From Bacteroidota bacterium (GTDB lineage: Bacteria > Bacteroidota > Bacteroidia > Cytophagales > Cyclobacteriaceae): DNA of 6,065 nt. The DNA lies in contig JAEYXN010000282.1 of NCBI GenBank assembly GCA_023431285.1, forward strand, positions 1 to 6,065, given 5' to 3'. Each line of letters begins with the position of its first letter. Position 1 is the first letter of the stretch. A model generated the notes under the pieces. The model saw only the letters and a program-made list of their open reading frames with translations, had not been told where the DNA came from and made no database searches. Positions 1 to 6,010 of this stretch are shown here, piece after piece. Position numbers and translations under genes: made by a program.

Positions 1-110
1 TTTCCCATAGCGGGGTATTTTATCCGCGGACGACGGTGTTCTTCAATCCAATGCGAGCTGACAGCCGTGGAACTGCTTTTTACCTGTCACCATCGAACAT
101 CAAACTGTCT

Positions 111-1823
111 ATGGAACCTTTAGAATCTATAAAGCGTGCGTTGGAGGATCCAAAGCACCAGAAAATTGCCGTCGCCTCAGCAATAACAGGATTACTGGCG
201 ATAGTTATAATTGTGGCTGTCATTATGCTGGCGAGGAACGGACAACCCCAGGAGTTGTTCATTGATACCGTTGCAAGTCCCATCGCCACCCGCGTGAGCA
301 AGATCGAGATTGACGCGCCGTATTATACAAAGAAGATCAGATCAAAGACGATAACCTTCTACCAGCTTACAAAGGGTAAAACCAAATGGCTCGAATATCG
401 AAAGCCGAATAATAATTACGATGCTTTTGTAAAGGCCGTGGCAGGATCCGCCGAGTATGGTCTCAATCCCGAACATTATAACATCAATGAGATCGAAGCT
501 GAGTTGGAAGCGCTTTATGATAACCGTGAACGCACACCAGAGGAAATCGCGGCCCTTGATATTAAGATTACTGCATCCTTCTTTCTTTTTACGACGCACA
601 TGATTGAAGGCCGGATCCGCCAGGCGGGATATGGCGACTTTATCTGGAAGAAGAACGTCCCCCGGGAGGATGATATTCAGCTATTGATTGGTAACTCATC
701 AGGGGACCTGAAGGAAATTCTTGATAAGCTCCATCCACCTCATGAGCAATACGAGAAACTTCGGAAGGCATTGGCTGAATACAGGAAGTTTGAATCCTCT
801 GCCAATCTGGTGGTGCCGGCTTCCATGGAAAAACTAACGATCAAGCCTGGAGCAAAGAATTCAAAAGTACCGCTCCTGCGGAATAGGTTGATGTACACAG
901 ACCTGAAGAAATATTCTCCCGAAGACTCTCTTGTGTATGACGAAGAGATGCAGCAGGCGGTGAAACAATTCCAGAAACGTCACGGCCTTCCCGATGACGG
1001 AGTGATCACACCCCTCACTATGAAATTTCTGAATCAGTCTTTTAAGGAGAAGGCTGACCTCATCGAATTGAATATCGAACGCATTCGTTGGCTACCGCAT
1101 GATTATGGAGATTACTATATCACCATCAATGTACCTGAATACATGCTGAGAGTGTATCAGAAGAAAAAGAATGTCATGGAGATGCGCGTGGTTCTGGGAG
1201 CTGAATTTACTTCTACTCCGATTTTCAATGATACACTTGAATACATCGTGTTTAGTCCGACGTGGAACATCCCTGTCAGCATTCTGAAAAATGAAATGCT
1301 GCCGAAGCTTAAGGACAATCCCCTATCGTACGACCCGGAAAGATTTAAGTTCTATCAGAATGGAAAAGAGATTCACCCGGATGACATAGACTGGAAAGAT
1401 GATGACCTCAAGCCAGAAGAATTGAGGATTGTGGAAAATCCCGGCGAAGCGAACTCATTGGGACAGGTCAAGTTCATCATGCCCAACGACTTCAATGTAT
1501 ATCTGCATGATACGCCGGCGGAAGCATTGTTCAATGAACGCAAACGTGCCTTCAGCCATGGCTGCATCCGTTTGGAAAAACCAGCTGAACTTGCCGGGCT
1601 ACTTCTTGTTGATCACGACAAGTGGGATGATAAAAAGATCCGTGAAGCAATGGGAAAAGAAGAACCAACCACTGTTCATCTGAAAACGAACTATCATGTA
1701 GAGATCGAATACAGGACAGTGTGGGTGGATGAAGATGGCGTGCTTCAATTCAGGGAAGACATCTATGGGCATGACAAGCGTCAACTTGCTATGCTCAATC
1801 ATGTCAAGTCACAAGCGGATTAA
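111..1823 (+). CDS. Membrane-anchored YcbB/LdtD-type L,D-transpeptidase
   Basis: This protein probably forms 3-3 (mDAP-mDAP) peptidoglycan cross-links in the periplasm. Numbered from the ATG at 111 it has 570 residues, close to the roughly 615 of E. coli LdtD. It has a short cytoplasmic N-terminus, one membrane anchor at about 19-41 (IAVASAITGLLAIVIIVAVI), and a helical scaffold domain at about 75-225. A PG_binding_1 domain follows at about 253-308 (AVKQFQKRHGLPDDGVITP), then the linker ERIRWLP at 323-329. The YkuD catalytic domain spans about 335-520. It carries the conserved YLHDTP (His466) and the nucleophile motif SHGCIRLEKP (His483, Cys485), plus an insertion after the PTWNIP strand like the YcbB capping loop. 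The frame is open to the window edge, with a GTG at 36. I chose the ATG because it puts a normal short N-tail before the anchor. No clear Shine-Dalgarno is visible. The family assignment is firm; the start is less certain. Confidence 0.93.
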   Translation: MEPLESIKRALEDPKHQKIAVASAITGLLAIVIIVAVIMLARNGQPQELFIDTVASPIATRVSKIEIDAPYYTKKIRSKTITFYQLTKGKTKWLEYRKPNNNYDAFVKAVAGSAEYGLNPEHYNINEIEAELEALYDNRERTPEEIAALDIKITASFFLFTTHMIEGRIRQAGYGDFIWKKNVPREDDIQLLIGNSSGDLKEILDKLHPPHEQYEKLRKALAEYRKFESSANLVVPASMEKLTIKPGAKNSKVPLLRNRLMYTDLKKYSPEDSLVYDEEMQQAVKQFQKRHGLPDDGVITPLTMKFLNQSFKEKADLIELNIERIRWLPHDYGDYYITINVPEYMLRVYQKKKNVMEMRVVLGAEFTSTPIFNDTLEYIVFSPTWNIPVSILKNEMLPKLKDNPLSYDPERFKFYQNGKEIHPDDIDWKDDDLKPEELRIVENPGEANSLGQVKFIMPNDFNVYLHDTPAEALFNERKRAFSHGCIRLEKPAELAGLLLVDHDKWDDKKIREAMGKEEPTTVHLKTNYHVEIEYRTVWVDEDGVLQFREDIYGHDKRQLAMLNHVKSQAD

Positions 1824-1830
1824 CGATCTG

Positions 1831-2619
1831 TCAGAGAGCAGCCATCGCATCCAACTTGACGAACAGTTGGTCAAGATTGAGATGAATAGATGATCTCAGA
1901 TAAGTCGTGTCATTATAGTAGGCGAAGATCAGCGTCTTGTTTTTGATGGTATCGATCACCTTTTTGGAGATCGCTTTGGGTAATGCAGGGCACCCCTGAC
2001 TGCGGCCGAGTCTTCCGTATTTGGTGATCCATTCTTCGCTGACGTAATCAGCTTCATGCATCACCACGGCGCGTGCCCGCATATTTGAATTATAAGAGCC
2101 GTCAAATCCATCAAGGCGCATACTATAACCTTTGCTACCCACATAGGTTTCTCCAGTCACATAGAAGCCCAGACTGCTTTGGTTGGAGTGTGGCTTGTTT
2201 GAGAAAGACGTCGCCATGTTTTCACCAGTATTTCGGCCATGACTGACAAGCGAGTGGAACAGCACCTTGCGATTCTCCAGGTCGATCGTGTAGAACCTTT
2301 TTTCGGTGCTTGGCTTCGAGAAATCAATTAACGTAAGAAGGTTACGGTCGCTTAGTTTACCATCTTGTTTCAGAGAGTGGAAACCAATTATTCCATAACG
2401 AAATACGTCATAGTGAAGACCTTTCCCGGCAAGGCCAATAGAATTATAAAGAGACCGGATGGAATCTTCGAAGTTTACACGAGAAAGTCCTGACACGGTG
2501 GAACCTTTTCCGGGTAGTGTTACCGTTGGACGAGGGGTGTTGGAGGACGACGAGAAAACTGAGGATACAGAGAAACAACCTATAACCAGCAGCAGTGAGA
2601 TCAGGGATATTCTTATCAT
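1831..2619 (-). CDS. Exported L,D-transpeptidase, YkuD_2 (murein L,D-transpeptidase catalytic domain) type
   Basis: This 262-residue protein belongs to the YkuD_2-like branch of L,D-transpeptidases, distinct from the YcbB type encoded opposite it. The first residues (MIRISLISLLLVIGC) form a signal peptide. VIGC fits a lipobox with Cys15 as lipidation site, but the hydrophobic run continues past it, so ordinary Sec cleavage near the following Ser stretch is also possible. The catalytic region contains YTIDLENRKVLFHSLVSHGRNTG (about 110-132), the family's strand and HG motif. It also has VVMHEADYVS (His188) and the nucleophile motif GRLGRSQGCPALP (Cys210), where SQGCP replaces the SHGCIR of classical YkuD. 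No PG-binding domain is present. The C-terminal tail after about 240 has no recognised domain. Known members act on peptidoglycan in the periplasm; the exact reaction (cross-linking, carboxypeptidase or protein attachment) cannot be told from sequence. The gene lies 121 bp downstream of the 43-residue membrane protein gene on the same strand. Confidence 0.9.
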   Translation of the reverse strand: MIRISLISLLLVIGCFSVSSVFSSSSNTPRPTVTLPGKGSTVSGLSRVNFEDSIRSLYNSIGLAGKGLHYDVFRYGIIGFHSLKQDGKLSDRNLLTLIDFSKPSTEKRFYTIDLENRKVLFHSLVSHGRNTGENMATSFSNKPHSNQSSLGFYVTGETYVGSKGYSMRLDGFDGSYNSNMRARAVVMHEADYVSEEWITKYGRLGRSQGCPALPKAISKKVIDTIKNKTLIFAYYNDTTYLRSSIHLNLDQLFVKLDAMAAL

Positions 2620-2740
2620 TAGGTCTGCAGTTTACAAATCCAGATTTATAAAACTTAGCAGACGGAATAAAGATTCCCGACCTGAAAATAATACGTAGTT
2701 TTTATAAAGCGCTCAGCTTACTCCTCCGGGGAGGCGAATG

Positions 2741-2872
2741 CTAAATAGGGGCCGCGTTGCAATAACCCAGCAGGACCCAGATAATGATGAAGACGAGGAC
2801 CGTTCCGAAACATCCGCCGCCGAGTTTTTTGGCTCCGTAGCCTGCGATAATCGCTCTAAAGAAATTATTCAT
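2741..2872 (-). CDS. Small single-pass membrane protein, 43 residues, unknown function
   Basis: The reading frame starts at ATG 2872 and ends at TAG 2741. The product begins MNNFFRAIIAGYGAKKLGGG and continues CFGTVLVFIIIWVLLGYC (21-38) before a short tail ending NAAPI. The layout looks like a real small membrane protein. It has an amphipathic N-terminus, a basic Ala-Lys-Lys step, a triple glycine followed by Cys21, and a single hydrophobic span of about 16-18 residues. Cys21 and Cys38 flank the span. I recognise no named family, although small proteins of this general look occur in Bacteroidota. No Shine-Dalgarno sits at a usable distance from this ATG. An AGGAG at 2895-2899 precedes a 9-10-codon frame that overlaps the start. 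The amino-acid composition is far from random, which is the main support. Toxin, membrane chaperone or complex subunit roles are all possible and none is shown. Confidence 0.7.
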   Translation of the reverse strand: MNNFFRAIIAGYGAKKLGGGCFGTVLVFIIIWVLLGYCNAAPI

Positions 2873-3046
2873 AAGTATGAAGAGTTTGCATCATCTCCTA
2901 CAAATCAATGCCAGCCCACTATTCACGCTGGAAGTGTTGAATGTTACGAAGGCTCGGAATTCCGTAAGCGATAATGTGGAGCGGATGCTCTGAACCTTTC
3001 TTCCACTCCACAGCCCTCAGCACTGATTGATCGCCACAAATAACAT

Positions 3047-3739
3047 TCATGAACGGCTCTGGACTACAGCTTCGATAAATCCTGATCTGATCATTTCGGC
3101 GAATGGGTTTTGCTGCGGCAACATTCTCTCCGGATGCCATTGTACTAGCATCAAAAAACCTCTTCCTTCCGGGTTGCGTCGTTCTATTCCTTCAACCGTT
3201 CCCTCTGGAGAAAATGAATTCACCACAAGGCCTTTTCCAATCATGTCCGCAGACTGATGGTGCGCGCTGTTTATTTCCCCGGATGTTTGTCCTGTGATTT
3301 TACTTAGAAAGCTATCTGGATCTACATCTATGTCGTGATACCTGTCCTGCTTAGGGAACTTCGAATGATTATACTTCCCGAATGAAGGAAGGTCCGGAAT
3401 TAACGTTCCGCCGAAAAAGACATTAGCCATTTGCAGGCCTCTGCAGATTCCAAGTAAAGGCACATTATTAGGTTCGGTGTACTCCAGAACATTCCATTCA
3501 AACTCATCTCTTCGTTCATCGATATCATCACAATACTCAATGTATTCCTTCTTGTTGTAGAAGCGGGGATGAACATCTTCACCTCCACTCAGGATTACTC
3601 CATGGCATTTATTGATGTCGTTGGGGTTTCCCTCCTTGTAGCTGAGACGAATGGTTGTTACTCCAGGCACGTTCAGCATCCACTTCTCATAATTGGCATA
3701 GCTGCCACAATCAGTAATACCTACGACAATCTCCTTCAT
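3047..3739 (-). CDS. Peptidase C26 / gamma-glutamyl-gamma-aminobutyrate hydrolase-like class I amidotransferase
   Basis: This 230-residue cytoplasmic protein has the class I glutamine amidotransferase fold as used by peptidase C26 enzymes (PuuD-like), which hydrolyse gamma-glutamyl amides. Visible motifs, in order, are LSGGEDVHPRFY (50-61), the C26 oxyanion/substrate strand, and the nucleophile elbow LLGICRGLQ with Cys99. Then come the SAHHQ motif (158-162) and the catalytic QWHPE with His202 and Glu204, so the Cys-His-Glu triad is intact. The length is slightly shorter than E. coli PuuD (254). No signal peptide or membrane segment is present. The start MKEIVVGITD at 3739 is the natural first strand of the fold. 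No synthetase or transporter partner is adjacent, so a stand-alone hydrolase is more likely than an amidotransferase subunit. The substrate is unknown: putrescine-pathway gamma-glutamyl-GABA, gamma-glutamyl peptides or a polyglutamate are all candidates. A 13-bp A/T palindrome lies just upstream at 3755-3767. Confidence 0.92.
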   Translation of the reverse strand: MKEIVVGITDCGSYANYEKWMLNVPGVTTIRLSYKEGNPNDINKCHGVILSGGEDVHPRFYNKKEYIEYCDDIDERRDEFEWNVLEYTEPNNVPLLGICRGLQMANVFFGGTLIPDLPSFGKYNHSKFPKQDRYHDIDVDPDSFLSKITGQTSGEINSAHHQSADMIGKGLVVNSFSPEGTVEGIERRNPEGRGFLMLVQWHPERMLPQQNPFAEMIRSGFIEAVVQSRS

Positions 3740-3754
3740 ATGAATCTTAAATGC

Positions 3755-3767
3755 GTTTTTGAAAAAC
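3755..3767. repeat. A/T palindrome just upstream of the C26 gene
   Basis: GTTTTTGAAAAAC is a perfect palindrome about one central base, lying 16-28 bp before ATG 3739. With a one-base centre it cannot fold as a hairpin, so if functional it would be a protein-binding site near the transcription start. It may equally be a chance A/T-rich palindrome. Confidence 0.25.
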
Positions 3768-3835
3768 TCATTTTATTACTGGTTGTGAATTATTGGGATG
3801 CCCGGAATTCGAGATGGTAATCTTGTCTGATGCGT

Positions 3836-3883
3836 GTCAAACGGGTTTAGACGTGCGTGGTTGGGCATAGAAAGACGTTTGAC
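3836..3883. promoter_or_regulatory. Cluster of GTCAAACG/CGTTTGAC half-sites upstream of the C26 gene
   Basis: GTCAAACG at 3836-3843 is perfectly inverted as CGTTTGAC at 3876-3883. In between, GTTTAGAC next to the first site makes a near-palindrome GTCAAACGGGTTTAGAC (3836-3852). Three related half-sites in under 50 bp of a non-coding gap suggest an operator or a structured leader for the C26 gene, whose start lies about 97 bp further downstream on the minus strand. The repeats are seen; any regulator is unknown. The rest of the 209-bp gap 3740-3948 shows only A/T-rich sequence and the palindrome at 3755-3767. Confidence 0.35.
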
Positions 3884-3935
3884 TATTAAGATAATAAATT
3901 ATCGAAATGGTCATATCATGGTATAGAAAGTGAGC

Positions 3936-3953
3936 GCTGACTTTTCTGTCAGC
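3936..3953 (-). terminator. Possible hairpin at the 3' end of the coiled-coil gene
   Basis: GCTGAC at 3936-3941 and GTCAGC at 3948-3953 form a perfect six-base-pair stem around a six-base loop. On the minus strand the structure overlaps the TGA stop (3951-3949) of the 75-residue gene. What follows is only moderately U-rich and not a clean tract, so this is at best a weak terminator or an mRNA 3'-end stabiliser. Confidence 0.35.
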
Positions 3954-4176
3954 CGTTCCGCTCGATGAGTTCGTGGATGTTGTGTTGGGCCTGTTTCAGC
4001 TCGTTCAACAGATTGGTAGTAGCATCGAGAAGCTGTTGATTCTTCGTCTTTTCGTCCCCGTCACTGTCGCGCGTCTCTTCCTCCAGCTCATTTCTAACAG
4101 CTTCCAGATCCTGAATTTTCTGCAGTAATCGGCCTTCAACCTTCGTTTTGAGGTCATTTATTTTCTGATTGTCCAT
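3949..4176 (-). CDS. Small charged coiled-coil protein, 75 residues, unknown function
   Basis: This soluble 75-residue protein starts MDNQKINDLKTKVEGR and is almost entirely helical and charged. Two heptad-patterned helices (about 5-36 and 45-72, with Leu/Ile/Val at spacings of three and four) flank an acidic break DSDGDEKT at 38-45. This suggests a helical hairpin or an oligomerising coiled coil. It has no cysteine, signal peptide or membrane span. An in-frame TTG at 4206 would add ten residues. The ATG at 4176 is preferred, and an AGGAG abuts it directly, closer than is usual for ribosome binding. A weak Bacteroidota-type promoter match at 4196-4226 would start transcription downstream of the TTG, which also favours the ATG. 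The gene is divergent from the lipoprotein gene at 4301 and separated from the C26 gene downstream by 209 bp. No family is recognised. Confidence 0.72.
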   Translation of the reverse strand: MDNQKINDLKTKVEGRLLQKIQDLEAVRNELEEETRDSDGDEKTKNQQLLDATTNLLNELKQAQHNIHELIERNG

Positions 4177-4195
4177 CTCCTGTGGGTTGTGAGAA

Positions 4196-4226
4196 GAAAG
4201 GTACAAAAGGACCTCTGGCTTTTAAA
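4196..4226 (-). promoter_or_regulatory. Candidate Bacteroidota-type promoter for the coiled-coil gene
   Basis: On the minus strand TTTA (4226-4223) is followed after exactly 19 bases by TACCTTTC (4203-4196). The published Bacteroidota sigma consensus is TTTG, about 19 bases, then TAnnTTTG, so this matches three of four and five of six fixed positions. It would give a leader of roughly 15 bases before ATG 4176. Matches of this quality also arise by chance in A/T-rich spacers. Confidence 0.28.
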
Positions 4227-4251
4227 GCTAATTCACCATTTTTACAGTCGC

Positions 4252-4278
4252 TGCCGGCCAGGCCCCCCACCTCCGGCA
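4252..4278. repeat. TGCCGG/CCGGCA inverted repeat in the divergent promoter region
   Basis: TGCCGG at 4252-4257 is inverted as CCGGCA at 4273-4278, separated by a C-rich 15-base spacer. It lies between the divergent coiled-coil and lipoprotein genes, 22 bp before ATG 4301, and is clearly more G/C-rich than its flanks. It could be an operator or a leader hairpin; no regulator is visible. Confidence 0.3.
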
Positions 4279-4300
4279 AGTAATTTTACGGTCACAGCTA

Positions 4301-5656
4301 ATGAAAAAGTTGCTTCCTTTTTTATTCCTTCTCACTGCCTTTGTTTTGGTGCAGTGCGCGGAGAATGAACCCATCTCCAATGGAAGTATTTCGTTTTCGT
4401 TTGAACGTCCTGCTAACTTCGATGCGGGCACAGACGCATCACCACCAACATTAATAGTAAGTGTCAGCGATCGTAATGGAAAGTCGGTCCTGTTATTCAG
4501 CGAGGTGGAAACACGACAAGAGGGAAGCACCATCACCTCCTCTCCGATCGAACTTCCTCCGGGAAACTATACCGTTGACGATCTGATTGTAGTCCGAAAC
4601 ACAGAGATCCTTCTGATCACACCCAAAGACGGTTCTCCTATGGAAAGCAGTGTAGTCCACGCGTTGCCGGTACCATTCAACGTAAGGGATAACACTGATG
4701 AAACATTCCAGATGCAGGTAGTCGGAATCGATTCCAGGAATCCATCAGATTTTGGTTACGCTTCCTTCATGCCGAAGGTCGTTCATCCGTTTAGTGTCAA
4801 TGTCTTTGTTTTTGAAGACGGTAAGCTCAGACTAACGAATGCAAAGCTCTCTCTGGAAAACGAACAATCTTCTCTATTTGAATTTTCTCTCTCACCGCGT
4901 GTTAACATCCTTTCATTCCCGGGAGATCATAACGCCGATTACAAGCTTCGGATATCGAAGGAAGGATATCAGGATTATGAATTGAATTTCAACTACCGCG
5001 ATTACCTTTCCGAGTATGGTAACCGCGCAATAGCTGTCATTCTCGAAGTAGAACGTGGTGTTACGCTTTCTGTGTCGAATGAAGCACTGTTTTATCTCAC
5101 CATGGGGCAGTCGGGAAGCATTTTCGTGAACTGGCCCGATGGTGAAGTTACCGAGATAGCATTCTCCAATGCTTCATCGGGTCCTGACCAGCTCACGTTT
5201 GAGCAGGTGTTCCGCATGTTACCGCAAGAGATGGCTGATGTCACCCTTTCCGGTGACCTGGACAAGATAGTCGAGTTCGTCGCTGTTTCACCCACATATG
5301 GCCTGGATATTCAGGGACTGACAAATCTCAAGACATTAACACTGGAGAATGCTTCCCTTGATCATCTGGATCTTTCCGAAAACACGCAGCTTTCATCTCT
5401 TGGATTTGTGTATTCTTCGATCACAGACATCACCATTCCTTCGTCTCACCGGATTGACAATGTTCTTGTAGAAGGTACCGTCGATCTTGAATTTCCTCTT
5501 GATGATCTGATCAGCCACGTCCATGCCAATGCTGTCAGGGAAAATCTCATGGAAGGCGCCTTCATCATCTTTAACGCCGGAGACATTTCCCCTTCTTCTG
5601 AAGAGAAACTTACCGAGCTATCGGAAGAATACAACTGGTACATCGAACTGGAGTAG
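4301..5656 (+). CDS. Probable lipoprotein with beta-sandwich domains and a short leucine-rich segment
   Basis: This 451-residue protein starts MKKLLPFLFLLTAFVLVQC, a typical signal peptide with Cys19 as likely lipidation site. Position -1 is Gln rather than Gly/Ala/Ser, so lipidation is likely but not certain. Residues 26-140 look like a beta-sandwich with the pattern LPPGNYTVDDLIV (85-97) and VVHALPVPFNV (118-128), which I have seen in other Bacteroidota surface lipoproteins. Residues about 160-250 resemble a second carboxypeptidase-regulatory-like unit (YKLRISKEGYQDYELNF). A segment GSIFVNWPDGEVTEIAF (272-288) resembles the WGDG strand of PKD-like modules. Residues about 312-382 are degenerate leucine-rich repeats (LTNLKTLTLENASLDHLDLSENTQLSSLGF). 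The C-terminus ends EEYNWYIELE with no T9SS-type sorting domain visible. The protein probably sits in the outer membrane or on the surface and binds an unknown ligand. No SusC/D partner is adjacent. Strand and frame are secure. Confidence 0.88.
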   Translation: MKKLLPFLFLLTAFVLVQCAENEPISNGSISFSFERPANFDAGTDASPPTLIVSVSDRNGKSVLLFSEVETRQEGSTITSSPIELPPGNYTVDDLIVVRNTEILLITPKDGSPMESSVVHALPVPFNVRDNTDETFQMQVVGIDSRNPSDFGYASFMPKVVHPFSVNVFVFEDGKLRLTNAKLSLENEQSSLFEFSLSPRVNILSFPGDHNADYKLRISKEGYQDYELNFNYRDYLSEYGNRAIAVILEVERGVTLSVSNEALFYLTMGQSGSIFVNWPDGEVTEIAFSNASSGPDQLTFEQVFRMLPQEMADVTLSGDLDKIVEFVAVSPTYGLDIQGLTNLKTLTLENASLDHLDLSENTQLSSLGFVYSSITDITIPSSHRIDNVLVEGTVDLEFPLDDLISHVHANAVRENLMEGAFIIFNAGDISPSSEEKLTELSEEYNWYIELE

Positions 5657-5667
5657 ACTGGCACCCG

Positions 5668-5699
5668 ATTTATACTTTTCTTCTGAAAGAAGTATAAAT
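5668..5699 (+). promoter_or_regulatory. Hairpin covering the start codon of the 63-residue gene
   Basis: ATTTATACTT at 5668-5677 is perfectly complementary to AAGTATAAAT at 5690-5699. One T-G wobble and one T-A pair extend the stem inward to twelve pairs around an eight-base loop. The right arm contains the A and T of the ATG at 5698-5700, and the purine-rich GAAAGAAG lies across the loop and inner stem. The stem is A/T-rich (two G-C pairs in the ten-base core) and no U-tract follows, so a rho-independent terminator for the lipoprotein gene is less convincing than start-codon masking. The base pairing is seen directly; the regulatory role is inferred. Confidence 0.5.
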
Positions 5700-5889
5700 G
5701 AACTGGTTTACACTTATAGCCAGAGGCATCCTGCTGGTGTTGATGGTCTGCGGTCTTTTGTATTGGGCGAATGTGGCTGTACCAATGGGTGCGCTGCTGG
5801 TATTTCTGCTGGTACTTTCTATTGTAACTACGTGGGCTATTGTCAGCCTACTGAAAGATGACGACATATTGACGAGTTTGTTTGATTAA
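5698..5889 (+). CDS. Small two-pass membrane protein, 63 residues, unknown function
   Basis: The product has two hydrophobic spans at about 5-25 (FTLIARGILLVLMVCGLLYW) and 29-51 (MGALLVFLLVLSIVTTWAIV) joined by a very short turn ANVAVP. An acidic soluble tail LLKDDDILTSLFD follows, so both ends probably face the same side. It resembles generic small inner-membrane proteins and no family is recognised. The gene follows the lipoprotein gene by 41 bp on the same strand and could be co-transcribed with it. Its ATG lies within the right arm of an inverted repeat (5668-5699), and the purine-rich GAAAGAAG just upstream, the only Shine-Dalgarno-like stretch, is largely inside the same structure. Translation may therefore depend on the hairpin opening. 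Composition and length support a real gene, though an isolated short frame carries some risk. Confidence 0.68.
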   Translation: MNWFTLIARGILLVLMVCGLLYWANVAVPMGALLVFLLVLSIVTTWAIVSLLKDDDILTSLFD

Positions 5890-5896
5890 AGGGGGG

Positions 5897-5957
5897 AACA
5901 GGTAGCAGGGGGATGCCGTTGTAGCAGGTAACAGGTAGCAGGGGGATGCCGTTGTAG
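5897..5957. repeat. 33-bp-period tandem duplication, G-rich
   Basis: A 28-base string starting AACAGGTAGCAGGGGGATGC and ending CGTTGTAG occurs at 5897-5924 and again identically at 5930-5957. The two are joined by CAGGT, giving a 33-base period. It follows the 63-residue gene by seven bases. The shared core AGGTAGCAGG recurs as a separate tandem at 6011-6034, so the whole tail appears to be one repeat family. Transcription or translation of it is not supported. Confidence 0.85.
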
Positions 5958-6010
5958 GGGAGATTTGTCTTGAGGAAATGAGGCTGCTTCTTTGATAGTT
6001 AGTGCTAAGT

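Noticed and set aside
2620..2740. Promoter for the YkuD_2-type gene (TGGATTTG about 15 bases before ATG)
   Set aside because: It misses a fixed position of the TAnnTTTG consensus, lacks a properly spaced upstream TTG element, and would leave almost no leader.
2721..2740. CCTCC/GGAGG inverted repeat downstream of the 43-residue gene as terminator
   Set aside because: The arms are nearly touching, allowing only about four base pairs with a four-base loop, and no U-tract follows on the minus strand.
2738..2974. Plus-strand 78-residue frame
   Set aside because: It is antisense to the 43-residue membrane protein, whose composition is far more protein-like; the plus-strand product is a biased shadow rich in Asp/Glu.
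2919..3050. 43-residue minus-strand frame starting MNVICGDQSV with an ATGA overlap to the C26 stop
   Set aside because: The stop/start overlap is suggestive of coupling, but the residues look random, no domain is recognisable, and the stretch is full of short inverted repeats (TGTGGAG/CTCCACA, CGGAATTCCG). Could be revisited if conserved.
5891..5960. G-quadruplex from G-runs in the repeat tail
   Set aside because: The G-runs are 11 and 28 bases apart, too far for a canonical quadruplex; only a long-loop form would be possible.
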